Below are positions 1 to 6,044 of a stretch of 19,501 nt of DNA, one piece after another. How positions within the stretch are numbered: position 1 is the first letter of the stretch; every line of letters starts with the position of its first letter. A program made the translations under genes and the position numbers. This DNA comes from Lachnospiraceae bacterium. Lineage in GTDB: Bacteria; Bacillota_A; Clostridia; Lachnospirales; Lachnospiraceae. Location: assembly GCA_009774655.1 (NCBI GenBank), contig VSOD01000023.1, forward strand, positions 1 through 19,501. The letters are read 5' to 3'. Below the pieces are notes generated by a model that ran no database searches, was not told the origin of the DNA, and saw nothing but the letters and a program-made list of their open reading frames with translations.

Positions 1-132
1 GCTAATTTATCTCCTGGTAGAAAGATGGGTGGAATCGTTGTTTTTGAGGTCCCTCAAAATGCGGAAAATATCGAGATTGAATATGAAACAAATTTTTGGC
101 TACAGGATAAGGCTATTTTTATGTACAAATAA
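1..132 (+). CDS. C-terminal end of a DUF4352-type protein (partial)
   Basis: An open frame enters from the left edge and stops with TAA, giving 43 residues. It contains the pattern LSPGRKMGGIVVFEVP followed by a hydrophobic/acidic strand and a final FMYK. This matches the last beta strands of DUF4352 (telokin-like) domains, which are usually carried by secreted lipoproteins of Firmicutes. The signal peptide and most of the domain lie outside the window, so localisation cannot be seen. The gene is AT-rich like the rest of the left 2.8 kb, which I read as part of a mobile element. Family assignment rests on a short segment and is moderately sure. Confidence 0.6.
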   Translation, partial: ANLSPGRKMGGIVVFEVPQNAENIEIEYETNFWLQDKAIFMYK

Positions 133-195
133 AACCCCGAGGGACCCAGCAATGAATACTCACTGTTTAGCAGAATTCGCAGGGAGATAGACATC

Positions 196-304
196 ATGGA
201 ATATGTCATAACTTTTACATGGGACGATGAAGCGTGCGTATGGATCGGCAACCAGTAACGATATACCCGGACTGGTTCTTGAATCCGGCTCTTATGACGC
301 TTTA
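196..304 (+). pseudogene. HicB-like (DUF1902) antitoxin remnant, frameshifted and truncated
   Basis: From ATG 196 the frame reads MEYVITFTWDDEACVW and then hits a stop at 256-258. The second frame (containing position 227) continues with ATSNDIPGLVLESGSYDAL up to about 304. Joined, the pieces make the conserved start of a DUF1902/HicB-like protein (F-x-W-D-x-E-x-x-V-W-x-A-T-S-x-D-I-P-G-L-x-L-E). One extra G in the GG at 247-248 explains the frame change. After DAL the family match ends and the sequence runs directly into the ribosome binding site of the next gene, so the last third or more is missing. HicB-like proteins are usually toxin-antitoxin partners; no HicA-like toxin is visible next to it. 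I consider it a dead gene. Confidence 0.65.
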
Positions 305-334
305 ACAAAATTTAGGGAAAGCGAGGAACCACCT

Positions 335-850
335 ATGGATTTTGCAAAGGAAAAAATTTATACGATCGAGGATATCTACGCCCTTCCAGACGGGCAGCGG
401 GCGGAGCTGATCGACGGCCAAATGTATATGATGGCGCCGCCGACTACAATCCATCAGCGCATTTCATACACCGTTGCCAGAAAAATTTCAGACTACATCG
501 ACAAAAACGATGGCAGCTGTGAAGTATTCCTCGCCCCATTTGCAGTATTTTTAAACAAAGATGACCGGAATTATGTTGAACCGGATATTTCAGTAATCTG
601 CGATAAAGATAAACTGGATGAAAAAGGCTGCAATGGTGCGCCAGACTGGATAATAGAAGTCACTTCCCCTTCTAATCCTCAAAATGATTATGGAATCAAA
701 TTGTTCAAGTACCGCACATCTGGTGTCAGGGAATACTGGATCATAAACCCGCAAAAGAATTCCATCATGGTTTATGATCTGGAAGAAGGAAAAAAATCGA
801 ACCAATATACATTTGAAGATGATGTTCCTGCTGCATATATGAGGATTTAA
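335..850 (+). CDS. Uma2-family (DUF820) restriction-endonuclease-like protein, 3' end frameshifted
   Basis: The product has 171 residues and the PD-(D/E)XK fold signature of Uma2 proteins: EPDISV (D84), PDWIIEVTSPS (E108), K122 in the DYGIKLFKYR stretch, then GVREYWIINP. All presumed catalytic residues are present. I chose ATG 335 because gcgagg lies 8-9 bases upstream; the longer frame from 227 only adds residues of the HicB-like remnant. The C-terminus ends oddly as VPAAYMRI. If one base is restored near 832-834, the frame reads on as GIYEDLSICISKIL with a stop at 874-876, which is the normal end of the family (about 180 residues). The last 14 residues are therefore probably lost by a 1-base deletion or a sequencing error. 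Uma2 proteins are common in cyanobacteria and Firmicutes; their cellular role is not settled. Confidence 0.8.
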   Translation: MDFAKEKIYTIEDIYALPDGQRAELIDGQMYMMAPPTTIHQRISYTVARKISDYIDKNDGSCEVFLAPFAVFLNKDDRNYVEPDISVICDKDKLDEKGCNGAPDWIIEVTSPSNPQNDYGIKLFKYRTSGVREYWIINPQKNSIMVYDLEEGKKSNQYTFEDDVPAAYMRI

Positions 851-918
851 GCATATGCATCTCTAAAATATTATGATGGAAATATATATGTTTAACCTTT
901 CCACCTTTCCCGGGGATA

Positions 919-947
919 TTGCAAAGCCAATCCGCATATGCTATAAT
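919..947 (+). promoter_or_regulatory. Sigma-A promoter of the candidate antitoxin RNA
   Basis: TTGCAA at 919-924 and TATAAT at 942-947 are separated by 17 bases, with a TG one base before the -10 (extended -10). Transcription would start near 954. No open reading frame follows before the terminator at 994-1023, so this promoter appears to drive a short non-coding RNA. Confidence 0.75.
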
Positions 948-953
948 GCCGAT

Positions 954-1027
954 AGGCAATTAAGAAGTCAGTGAATCCACGTGTTCACGAGCGAAAACCC
1001 CGGAGCGGCTACTCCGGGGTTTTCATT
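954..1027 (+). ncRNA. Candidate type I antitoxin RNA (about 75 nt)
   Basis: A near-consensus promoter (919-947) and a strong intrinsic terminator (994-1023) bracket a stretch of about 75 bases with no open reading frame. Positions 976-988 (tccacgtgttcac) form an imperfect direct repeat (11 of 13) with 1124-1136 (tccacatgtccac), which covers the ribosome-binding and start-codon region of the toxin-like gene on the opposite strand. As RNA, the two segments can form 13 consecutive pairs, 11 Watson-Crick and 2 G-U. The RNA also overlaps the toxin mRNA at the shared terminator. This is the arrangement known from the par/Fst family: convergent transcripts, a shared terminator, and direct repeats blocking toxin translation. 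The role is inferred. Confidence 0.6.
994..1027 (+). terminator. Bidirectional intrinsic terminator
   Basis: The arms aaaaccccggag (994-1005) and ctccggggtttt (1012-1023) pair perfectly over 12 bases around a 6-base loop. The flanking A and T runs allow use from both strands, so the stem can end the antitoxin RNA (+) and the toxin mRNA (-). Confidence 0.9.
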
Positions 1028-1032
1028 TTGGG

Positions 1033-1128
1033 CTAGTTGTCATTGTCATCGCCATCTAACCACTTGATGATGTAGTGGCAAGCTACACCAGCCATAACGG
1101 CGATTAAAAAAGAAATCAGAATTTCCAC
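1033..1128 (-). CDS. Small membrane peptide, candidate Fst-like type I toxin (31 aa)
   Basis: A GTG at 1128 opens a 31-residue frame: a hydrophobic helix EILISFLIAVMAGVACHYII, then KWLD and a strongly acidic tail GDDNDN. A ribosome binding site (aaagggg) sits 7 bases upstream, and an extended -10 promoter lies about 45 bases further up. The G-x8-W-L-D spacing followed by acidic residues resembles the Fst/Ldr class of type I toxins, where a glycine is followed eight residues later by [V/W]-L-D. Such peptides insert into the membrane and are silenced by antisense RNA. Downstream lies a shared terminator and a convergent small RNA able to pair with the start region. It could also be a small membrane protein with another role. 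The gene is too short for routine gene callers. Confidence 0.65.
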   Translation of the reverse strand: MEILISFLIAVMAGVACHYIIKWLDGDDNDN

Positions 1129-1173
1129 ATGTCCACCCCTTTCCGTTGCCGGATTGGGTATGACAACATAAAA

Positions 1174-1202
1174 ATTATATCATGCCATTTCAGAAACAGA
1201 AA
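1174..1202 (-). promoter_or_regulatory. Promoter of the toxin-like peptide gene
   Basis: On the minus strand TATAAT (plus 1174-1179) is preceded by TGA, giving an extended -10. The -35 at 17 bases spacing (tttctg, plus 1197-1202) is weak. The predicted start is near 1167, leaving a leader of about 39 bases before the GTG at 1128. Confidence 0.6.
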
Positions 1203-1241
1203 CTGTAATCTGACCGAATAAACCGATTATATAAAATAAAC

Positions 1242-1372
1242 AAAAACCGCCCCTGCACTAACAGGAACGGCTTTAAATAGATACATCCGAAGATGATACC
1301 TTGAACAAAAAATATTTTACCATCTTCGGGAGCAGCCCGCAAGCGTATTTTACGCTGGCTGTTATTTTTATA
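1242..1372. other. Hairpin-rich leader region upstream of the recombinase, possible structured RNA
   Basis: Three stem-loops follow one another without a convincing gene. The first, 1247-1270, is CCG..CCTG/CAGG..CGG with a U-rich tail on the minus strand. The second, 1287-1295 with 1321-1329, is ccgaagatg/catcttcgg. The third, 1333-1361, is CAGCC and AGCGTA pairing with TACGCT and GGCTG, and is followed on the plus strand by ttattttta. On the minus strand the series would be a short structured RNA ending in a terminator-like hairpin, antisense to the recombinase leader. On the plus strand the last hairpin could attenuate recombinase transcription. A 62-codon frame here begins with TTG and looks like chance. 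Confidence 0.4.
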
Positions 1373-1408
1373 CCCCAAAATCCATAAGATATAACGGAGG
1401 AAGATACA

Positions 1409-2779
1409 ATGTCAAAAATACCACGGTGCGCAATCTACATACGTGTTTCCACGGAAGAACAGCATCTCAACGGCCTGTCCTTACCGGCGCAGAAAAAAGC
1501 CCTGACAGAATTTGCCGAGAAAAACAACTACACTATTGTCGGATGCTATGCGGATGAAGGTATTTCCGCGCGAAAGCCAATGAAGCACCGCCGCGGACTT
1601 CTGCTCCTGCTGGAGGATGTAAAACGCGATAAGATCGATATGATCCTCGTAACAAAACTGGACCGCTGGTTCCGCAACATCAAGGATTATAATATCACAG
1701 AAGAGATTCTGCAGACCCACAACTGCCATTGGAAGACCATCTATGAGAACTACGACTCTTCCACCGCTAACGGCCAGATGGTCATCAATATCATGCTCTC
1801 GGTCAACCAGGCAGAGTGCGACCGTACCTCTGAACGTATCAAAGCAGTCCTGGACTACAAACGCTCGATCGGGGAAGTCACAAGCGGCAGATGTGCATGT
1901 TATGGCTACAGGGTTGTTAATAACCGGCTTGTAAAAGATGACGCCGTGAAGCACATCATTGAAGATGCTTACAATCATTATTTTACCTGCTATTCTATCC
2001 GTTCTACATTTTATTACCTGAAAGCCAAATACGGAGATGATGCCCCCAGCCATAATAAAGTAGACCGTCTCTTTAAAAACGAAACATACGCGGGAAAAGA
2101 TAAAGATAATCTGAATTACTGCGAGCCTTACATTACTTTGGATCAATGGGCGAAGATCCGGCAGGTTTCCGTCAGTAAGACATATACTGTCGGAAACTAC
2201 GAACCGTACATATTCAGCAGTCTGATAAAATGCCCATGGTGTGGAAATAATTACACCGGCTATCGTAAAAAGCAAAAATTAAAAAATGGCGGTGAAAGCA
2301 TCTATATAAAATACAGATGCGGAAATAAATTTGGACGTCACAGCTGTGCACACCTCTCGGAACATAAAATTGAAGAATATATGCTGACCCACGTGTCTGA
2401 TCGCTTAGATCAGGAGCTTGCCAATATAGAATTTAATCAACATCATCGCACATACAAGGTTGACGATTCCGACGCGTTACGTACTGAGATGGATCGTCTC
2501 AATATTTTATTCCAAAAGGGACGTATCACAGAACGCTATTATGATGAACAATATGAGATACTGGAAAAGAAACTTTCCGAATCAGAAACCATTAAAGTAC
2601 CATCTCCGGAAAGCTACAGGGACGTTATACGGGCTTTTAGCGGCAACTGGCAGGATTTATACCTTAAGCTGGATAAAAACCATAAACAAGCCTTCTGGAA
2701 GAGCACGATCAAGGATATACAGATTGACAAAGAGACCCATAAAATATGTGGTTTTAATTTTCTGTCAAATTTGGCGTAG
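1409..2779 (+). CDS. Large serine recombinase (site-specific integrase)
   Basis: The 456-residue product cuts and rejoins DNA at attachment sites to integrate or excise a mobile element. Residues 6-150 form the resolvase catalytic domain with the nucleophile in IRVSTEEQ (Ser14) and the conserved KLDRWFRN stretch. A recombinase domain follows at about 160-255, then a zinc ribbon with C275, C278, C304 and C313, and a coiled coil around 355-400, as in TndX/TnpX-type large serine recombinases. ATG 1409 has ggagg 8 bases upstream. The stop codon is followed within a few bases by a truncated host gene, as expected when the integrase gene sits at the end of its element next to the attachment site. 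Reading frame and length look intact, so it may be active. Confidence 0.95.
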   Translation: MSKIPRCAIYIRVSTEEQHLNGLSLPAQKKALTEFAEKNNYTIVGCYADEGISARKPMKHRRGLLLLLEDVKRDKIDMILVTKLDRWFRNIKDYNITEEILQTHNCHWKTIYENYDSSTANGQMVINIMLSVNQAECDRTSERIKAVLDYKRSIGEVTSGRCACYGYRVVNNRLVKDDAVKHIIEDAYNHYFTCYSIRSTFYYLKAKYGDDAPSHNKVDRLFKNETYAGKDKDNLNYCEPYITLDQWAKIRQVSVSKTYTVGNYEPYIFSSLIKCPWCGNNYTGYRKKQKLKNGGESIYIKYRCGNKFGRHSCAHLSEHKIEEYMLTHVSDRLDQELANIEFNQHHRTYKVDDSDALRTEMDRLNILFQKGRITERYYDEQYEILEKKLSESETIKVPSPESYRDVIRAFSGNWQDLYLKLDKNHKQAFWKSTIKDIQIDKETHKICGFNFLSNLA

Positions 2780-2796
2780 TAAAAAACTCACACAGT
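2780..2796. other. Probable right junction (attachment site) of the integrated element
   Basis: The recombinase stop (2777-2779) lies just before an in-frame stop at 2780-2782 and the first codons that belong to a substrate-binding protein (from about 2795, VEFEPHATSLEAKGDG). Base composition also changes here from AT-rich to GC-rich. I infer that the crossover site lies in or very near this stretch. The matching left site and the 5' part of the target gene are outside the window, so the core cannot be defined. Confidence 0.5.
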
Positions 2797-3226
2797 CGAA
2801 TTTGAACCCCATGCGACTTCTCTGGAAGCCAAGGGCGACGGCCATGTGGTGGCCTCTCTGGGCAAGGATTCCGGCTATGTCCCTTACACTGCCTTTTCTG
2901 CCAAAAAGAGCTACCTCGAGAAGAATCCGGAGATTATCCAGTCCTTCACCAACGCCCTGCAAAAAGGCATGGACTTTGTCCAGACCCATTCTCCTGCAGA
3001 GATCGCCGAAGTGATCGCGCCGCAGTTCGAGGGCACAGACCTGGAGACCATCACTACCATCGTGGAGCGTTATGCCGAACAGGACACCTGGAAGGAAGAC
3101 CTGATCTTCGAGGAAGACAGCTTTACACTCCTGCAGAATATTCTGGAGGAAGCCGGAGAACTGGATGAGCGCGTCCCCTATGCCGATCTGGTGGATACCA
3201 CCTTTGCACAGAAAGCCGCGCCCTGA
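2783..3226 (+). pseudogene. 3' fragment of an ABC-transporter substrate-binding protein (NMT1/SsuA/THI5 type)
   Basis: The frame is open from 2783 to TGA 3226 (147 residues) and has the second lobe of an NMT1/THI5-like solute-binding protein: GHVVASLGKDSGYVPYTAF, SYLEKNPEIIQSFTNALQKGMDFV, then acidic helices. Family members are usually 320-350 residues with a lipoprotein signal, so more than half of the gene, including start codon and signal peptide, is missing. A GTG at 2846 could serve as a start but has no good ribosome binding site and would begin mid-domain. The simplest reading is interruption of the gene by the recombinase-bearing element; excision could restore it. The likely original substrate was a thiamine-precursor-like, nitrate or sulfonate-type small molecule; the fragment does not say which. 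Confidence 0.8.
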
Positions 3227-3266
3227 CAAACTGCAGATAACCCGATAAACCAAACGGCAAAAAACA

Positions 3267-3923
3267 TCACAACGACACATCCTGCTTCATATGCGGCAGG
3301 TTCCAGTGATAGTATGCTGCCAGAAATCTGATCGCTATGACGAGCGCAGACGACAGCACTACCGCCGGGATCTGCCCGAAGCTGCGATAGCTCCACACAC
3401 AGCCGAGGGCTCCCACCACGGAAGCACAGGCATAGATATGCTTGACAAAAATATAAGGCGGCACACCCGCCATCATATCCCGCAGAAGGCCGCCGCCCAC
3501 ACCGGTAAGCGTGCCGACAAACACGAGCAGAAAAGTATTGTCAAGATACCCGTTCCTGATGCCGGTCATCACGCCCATGGCGGTAAAGATCCCAAGCCCC
3601 ACCGAGTCCATCACTAACATCACCCTGTCGTACAGCAGGCCCGTCTTCCCCTGCAGCAGACCCTTTTTAAAATACAGTACCAGAAATACCAGCAGGGCAG
3701 CCGCTACCGCCACCGCCACATAGACAGGCCGCACCAGCGCGCCCGGGATATTGCCCAGGATCACGTCTCTGACCATCCCGCCGCCCACTGAGGTGACCAC
3801 ACCCAGCACACATACGCCGAAAACATCCATCCTGCGGTCAATGCCCACCATGGCGCCGGAAGCCGCGAAAGCGATCGTCCCCACCAGTTCCATACAGAAC
3901 ACGATATACTCCTGAATGTCCAT
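3267..3923 (-). CDS. TRIC/UPF0126 (YadS-type) membrane protein, putative cation channel
   Basis: The 218-residue protein has about seven hydrophobic segments arranged as two copies of the UPF0126 unit. The first copy is GTIAFAASGAMVGIDRRMD...VVTSVGGGMVRDVILG and the second is FTAMGVMTGIRNG...GTLTGVGGGLLRDMMAG. Both carry the glycine-rich GGG-x-x-RD motif. Prokaryotic members of this fold have been shown to form trimeric intracellular-type cation channels in the inner membrane. ATG 3923 is preferred over the longer frame because ggagg lies 6 bases upstream. The gene follows the DUF1836 gene with an 85-base gap on the same strand and may share its transcript. The physiological ion is not deducible from the sequence. 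Confidence 0.9.
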   Translation of the reverse strand: MDIQEYIVFCMELVGTIAFAASGAMVGIDRRMDVFGVCVLGVVTSVGGGMVRDVILGNIPGALVRPVYVAVAVAAALLVFLVLYFKKGLLQGKTGLLYDRVMLVMDSVGLGIFTAMGVMTGIRNGYLDNTFLLVFVGTLTGVGGGLLRDMMAGVPPYIFVKHIYACASVVGALGCVWSYRSFGQIPAVVLSSALVIAIRFLAAYYHWNLPHMKQDVSL

Positions 3924-4008
3924 CTCTTTCCTCCCGCTGCCTGCCGGCATATGCAGCCGCCATGCTCCCCGTCCGGCTTTTCCTGCCGCAGCGGATTCTC
4001 CTTTAGCT

Positions 4009-4650
4009 TTATTCCTCTGTCGTCCGGTTCTTCTGTCGCTTCTCACCCCGGCCCGTCTCCTGCCCGCGCATTCCGTCTATCATCTTTTCGATCAAAAGTT
4101 TCTTCACATAGACATCGAAGCTCAGCATACAGATAAAGGCAAAAGTCTGCAGAAATTTCAGATCCTCCTGCGGCGCATCCCGAAAAGTCTGTTCCGACTT
4201 CCGAAACCGCTCCAGAATATCGGCCTTCAGGATATCGATCTGATCCTGCTCAAGCCCGAACGCCTCTTCGTAGATATCCTCCAGGCTGTAGTCTTTTGCC
4301 GCGTTAAAGAATTTGGCGGTGATCGGCCGCAGCAGCTGCTGTATGTCGCTGATCGACAAGATCCCTTTGTAATAATAGATAAAGATAAGGAGCATCACAT
4401 GTTCCCGCGAATATTTCTTCTTCACAGGCGGCGGCAGCAGATCGTTCTTCGCATAATTGTTGATCATGGTCTTGGTCAGTATCTTGTCCTCCTGCGGGTT
4501 TCTCGTCGAATGCTTCAGATGGGATTCCATAAAGGTAGTGACCTGATCCATATAAAGATCAATGTCCGGGATATCTTCCGCCCTGATATACTCGATCCTG
4601 TCAAGGCTTTCCAGTATGCTGTTCAGCAAATCTTCCGTGTTAATCGTCAT
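4009..4650 (-). CDS. DUF1836 domain protein, putative DNA-binding regulator
   Basis: The 213-residue product matches the DUF1836 family of Firmicutes: a short N-terminal helix, the conserved NNYAKNDLLPPPVKKKYSREHVMLLIFIYYYKGILSISDIQQLL core, and a C-terminal helical domain ending in a basic tail (RGEKRQKNR). The core resembles a MerR-type winged helix (N-Y-x-K-x-x-L-I-P-P...Y-S-R-E-H), so DNA binding is likely, though no target is known to me. A strong promoter lies upstream (minus strand, -10 at 4701-4706). The start ATG 4650 follows a purine-rich but weak ribosome binding site. It is the first gene of a probable two-gene unit with the TRIC-family gene. Confidence 0.85.
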   Translation of the reverse strand: MTINTEDLLNSILESLDRIEYIRAEDIPDIDLYMDQVTTFMESHLKHSTRNPQEDKILTKTMINNYAKNDLLPPPVKKKYSREHVMLLIFIYYYKGILSISDIQQLLRPITAKFFNAAKDYSLEDIYEEAFGLEQDQIDILKADILERFRKSEQTFRDAPQEDLKFLQTFAFICMLSFDVYVKKLLIEKMIDGMRGQETGRGEKRQKNRTTEE

Positions 4651-4700
4651 AGCCTGCGCCTTTCTTTTTGTCTGTACTGCAAAACTGCGTTCTAAATCTC

Positions 4701-4729
4701 ATTATATAGTTTTTATTACTACATGACAA
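4701..4729 (-). promoter_or_regulatory. Sigma-A promoter of the DUF1836 gene
   Basis: On the minus strand TTGTCA (plus 4724-4729) and TATAAT (plus 4701-4706) are separated by exactly 17 bases. The leader to ATG 4650 would be about 45 bases. Confidence 0.8.
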
Positions 4730-4787
4730 GCATTTTAGTCTTTCTACCGTTCCATTCGTTTTACTGCCCGCCCATCCCTTTTTCAGA

Positions 4788-4816
4788 TTTACAAATACCC
4801 CTCATTATGATATATT
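4788..4816 (+). promoter_or_regulatory. Sigma-A promoter of the yerC-like gene
   Basis: TTTACA (4788-4793) and TATATT (4811-4816) are spaced by 17 bases, with TGA directly before the -10 (extended -10). Transcription would start near 4823 and give a leader of about 90 bases, in which ggcagtgc and gcgctgcc segments could pair. Confidence 0.75.
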
Positions 4817-4911
4817 CATACATAGCGGCAGTGCAGTTTTAACGCATCAAAGCACGAGACGAAATTAACTTATGCGCGCTGCCAATCCGGATATACAGGA
4901 GGCCCTTTTCG

Positions 4912-5196
4912 ATGAATAAAAAGCTAAAAGCAGATGCCGTGGATCAGTTGTTTGATGCCATACTTTGTCTGAAAACAAAAGAAGAATGCTACTCTTTCTT
5001 CGAGGACCTGTGCACTGTCAATGAGTTACTCTCTCTGTCCCAGCGCTTCGAGGTGGCGGCCATGCTCAGAAGCCATAAGACCTATCTCGAGATAGCCGAG
5101 AAGACCGGTGCATCCACCGCGACGATCAGCCGTGTCAACCGCTCTCTCAACTATGGAAATGATGGTTACAATATGATATTTGAGCGCCTTATATAA
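4912..5196 (+). CDS. yerC: YerC/YecD-family TrpR-like regulator
   Basis: The 94-residue protein matches the TrpR-related YerC/YecD family of Firmicutes. It is all-helical, with LCTVNELLSLSQRFEVAAML as the first part and YLEIAEKTGASTATISRVNRSL as the helix-turn-helix that reads DNA. Length (about 95) is normal. ATG 4912 has ggagg 9 bases upstream. The last four codons (ERLI) and the stop lie inside the stem of the transcription terminator. YerC is often linked to aromatic amino acid or nucleotide genes elsewhere; here it stands alone, so its targets cannot be inferred. Confidence 0.9.
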   Translation: MNKKLKADAVDQLFDAILCLKTKEECYSFFEDLCTVNELLSLSQRFEVAAMLRSHKTYLEIAEKTGASTATISRVNRSLNYGNDGYNMIFERLI

Positions 5197-5212
5197 TAAG
5201 GCGCTCTTTTTT
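5182..5212 (+). terminator. Intrinsic terminator overlapping the end of the yerC-like gene
   Basis: The arms gagcgccttat (5182-5192) and ataaggcgctc (5196-5206) pair over 11 bases around a 3-base loop and are followed by six T. The left arm is coding and the TAA stop (5194-5196) sits at the loop. Confidence 0.92.
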
Positions 5213-5227
5213 GCGGTCGCTTACCGG

Positions 5228-5950
5228 TCAGCCATCGATATTGATCAGATCCATCGGATCGATATATTTCTCGTTGTACATGATCTGATATCCCAGTTCC
5301 GTGTTCTCTTCTCCGATCACATACAGAATCTCTCCCCTGACCACATCCTCTCCCTCTTTTTTCATGACGTCGCCGTCATTGCGGTAGATACTGAAATAAC
5401 CGTTGCCATGGTCTATCCTGATGCAGTGGCGATAAGCGCTGTCCGTCGTAATGGAGACGATCCTGCCGTCCGCGGAAGAGATCACGCTGCTCCCCTCGCT
5501 GCCGGTCAGCCTGACCATCGGGTTTTCTCCCTCCGCCTCCTCCAGAGAAGCCGAAGCGGACATCGGGAACCCCACCGGCATATGGGCCTGCGCCATCTCC
5601 TGTTCCAGCGCCTCCTCTTCCTCGACCTTCTGGTTGATCGTATCACTGAGTATCGTGACCTTATTCATCAGCTCTTCCCTGAGGGAGACCAGGTTGCCGT
5701 TCTCCTCGCTCAGTGCTTCGATCTCCTGCCGCTGCTGTTCGTTCTGTGCCGTAAGCTCCTCGATCCGCCGCATCTCCCGGTAACATATCACCCCCAGCGT
5801 GGCGATGACCGCCACCGTGATGACCATCGACGTCTCTACCAGCCTTGGTCCGAACCCCATCTGGCGGATACGCCCCTCCTTCGAGTCCATGAAAAGCATC
5901 AGCATGTAATTTATCTTTCTCTTTCTTCTGCCATCATTTGTCTCATTCAT
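5228..5950 (-). CDS. Membrane-anchored coiled-coil protein with a degenerate M23/LytM domain
   Basis: The 240-residue product has a short basic cytoplasmic N-terminus, one transmembrane helix (about 40-57, VITVAVIATLGVICY), a coiled coil (about 60-120, rich in E, Q and L) and a C-terminal beta domain like LytM/M23 peptidases (SSADGRIVSI...IRIDHGNGYFSIYRN...VVRGEILYVIG). The zinc ligands are not there: no H-x-G-x-D stretch is found, and the usual H-L-H-F-E is replaced by GYQIMYNE. It is therefore probably an inactive scaffold or activator at the cell envelope, like EnvC-type or SpoIIQ-type proteins, but its partner is not visible. ATG 5950 is chosen because GGAGG lies 8 bases upstream; a GTG three codons earlier lies inside that site. 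Confidence 0.8.
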   Translation of the reverse strand: MNETNDGRRKRKINYMLMLFMDSKEGRIRQMGFGPRLVETSMVITVAVIATLGVICYREMRRIEELTAQNEQQRQEIEALSEENGNLVSLREELMNKVTILSDTINQKVEEEEALEQEMAQAHMPVGFPMSASASLEEAEGENPMVRLTGSEGSSVISSADGRIVSITTDSAYRHCIRIDHGNGYFSIYRNDGDVMKKEGEDVVRGEILYVIGEENTELGYQIMYNEKYIDPMDLINIDG

Positions 5951-6007
5951 AAAAATCACCTCCGGCCCGAATTCAGATACTGTCGAATGGGCATTTTTAC
6001 CTGTCCT

Positions 6008-6037
6008 ATTGTATCATAAGTGACAGCCAAAAGACAA
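6008..6037 (-). promoter_or_regulatory. Promoter of the degenerate M23 gene
   Basis: On the minus strand TTGTCT (plus 6032-6037) and TACAAT (plus 6008-6013) are separated by 18 bases, with TGA before the -10. It lies in the short gap after niaR, so the M23 gene can be expressed independently. Confidence 0.65.
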
Positions 6038-6044
6038 TCCATGT

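Noticed and set aside
227..850. Fusion protein of HicB-like and Uma2 parts from GTG/ATG 227
   Set aside because: The frame is continuous only by chance of the truncation; ATG 335 has its own ribosome binding site and begins the Uma2 homology.
1190..1378. Minus-strand open frame of 62 codons upstream of the recombinase
   Set aside because: It starts with TTG, has no ribosome binding site, and is better explained by the three hairpins there.
1481..2275. Minus-strand open frame of 264 codons
   Set aside because: It is antisense to the serine recombinase, whose catalytic and zinc motifs are clear.
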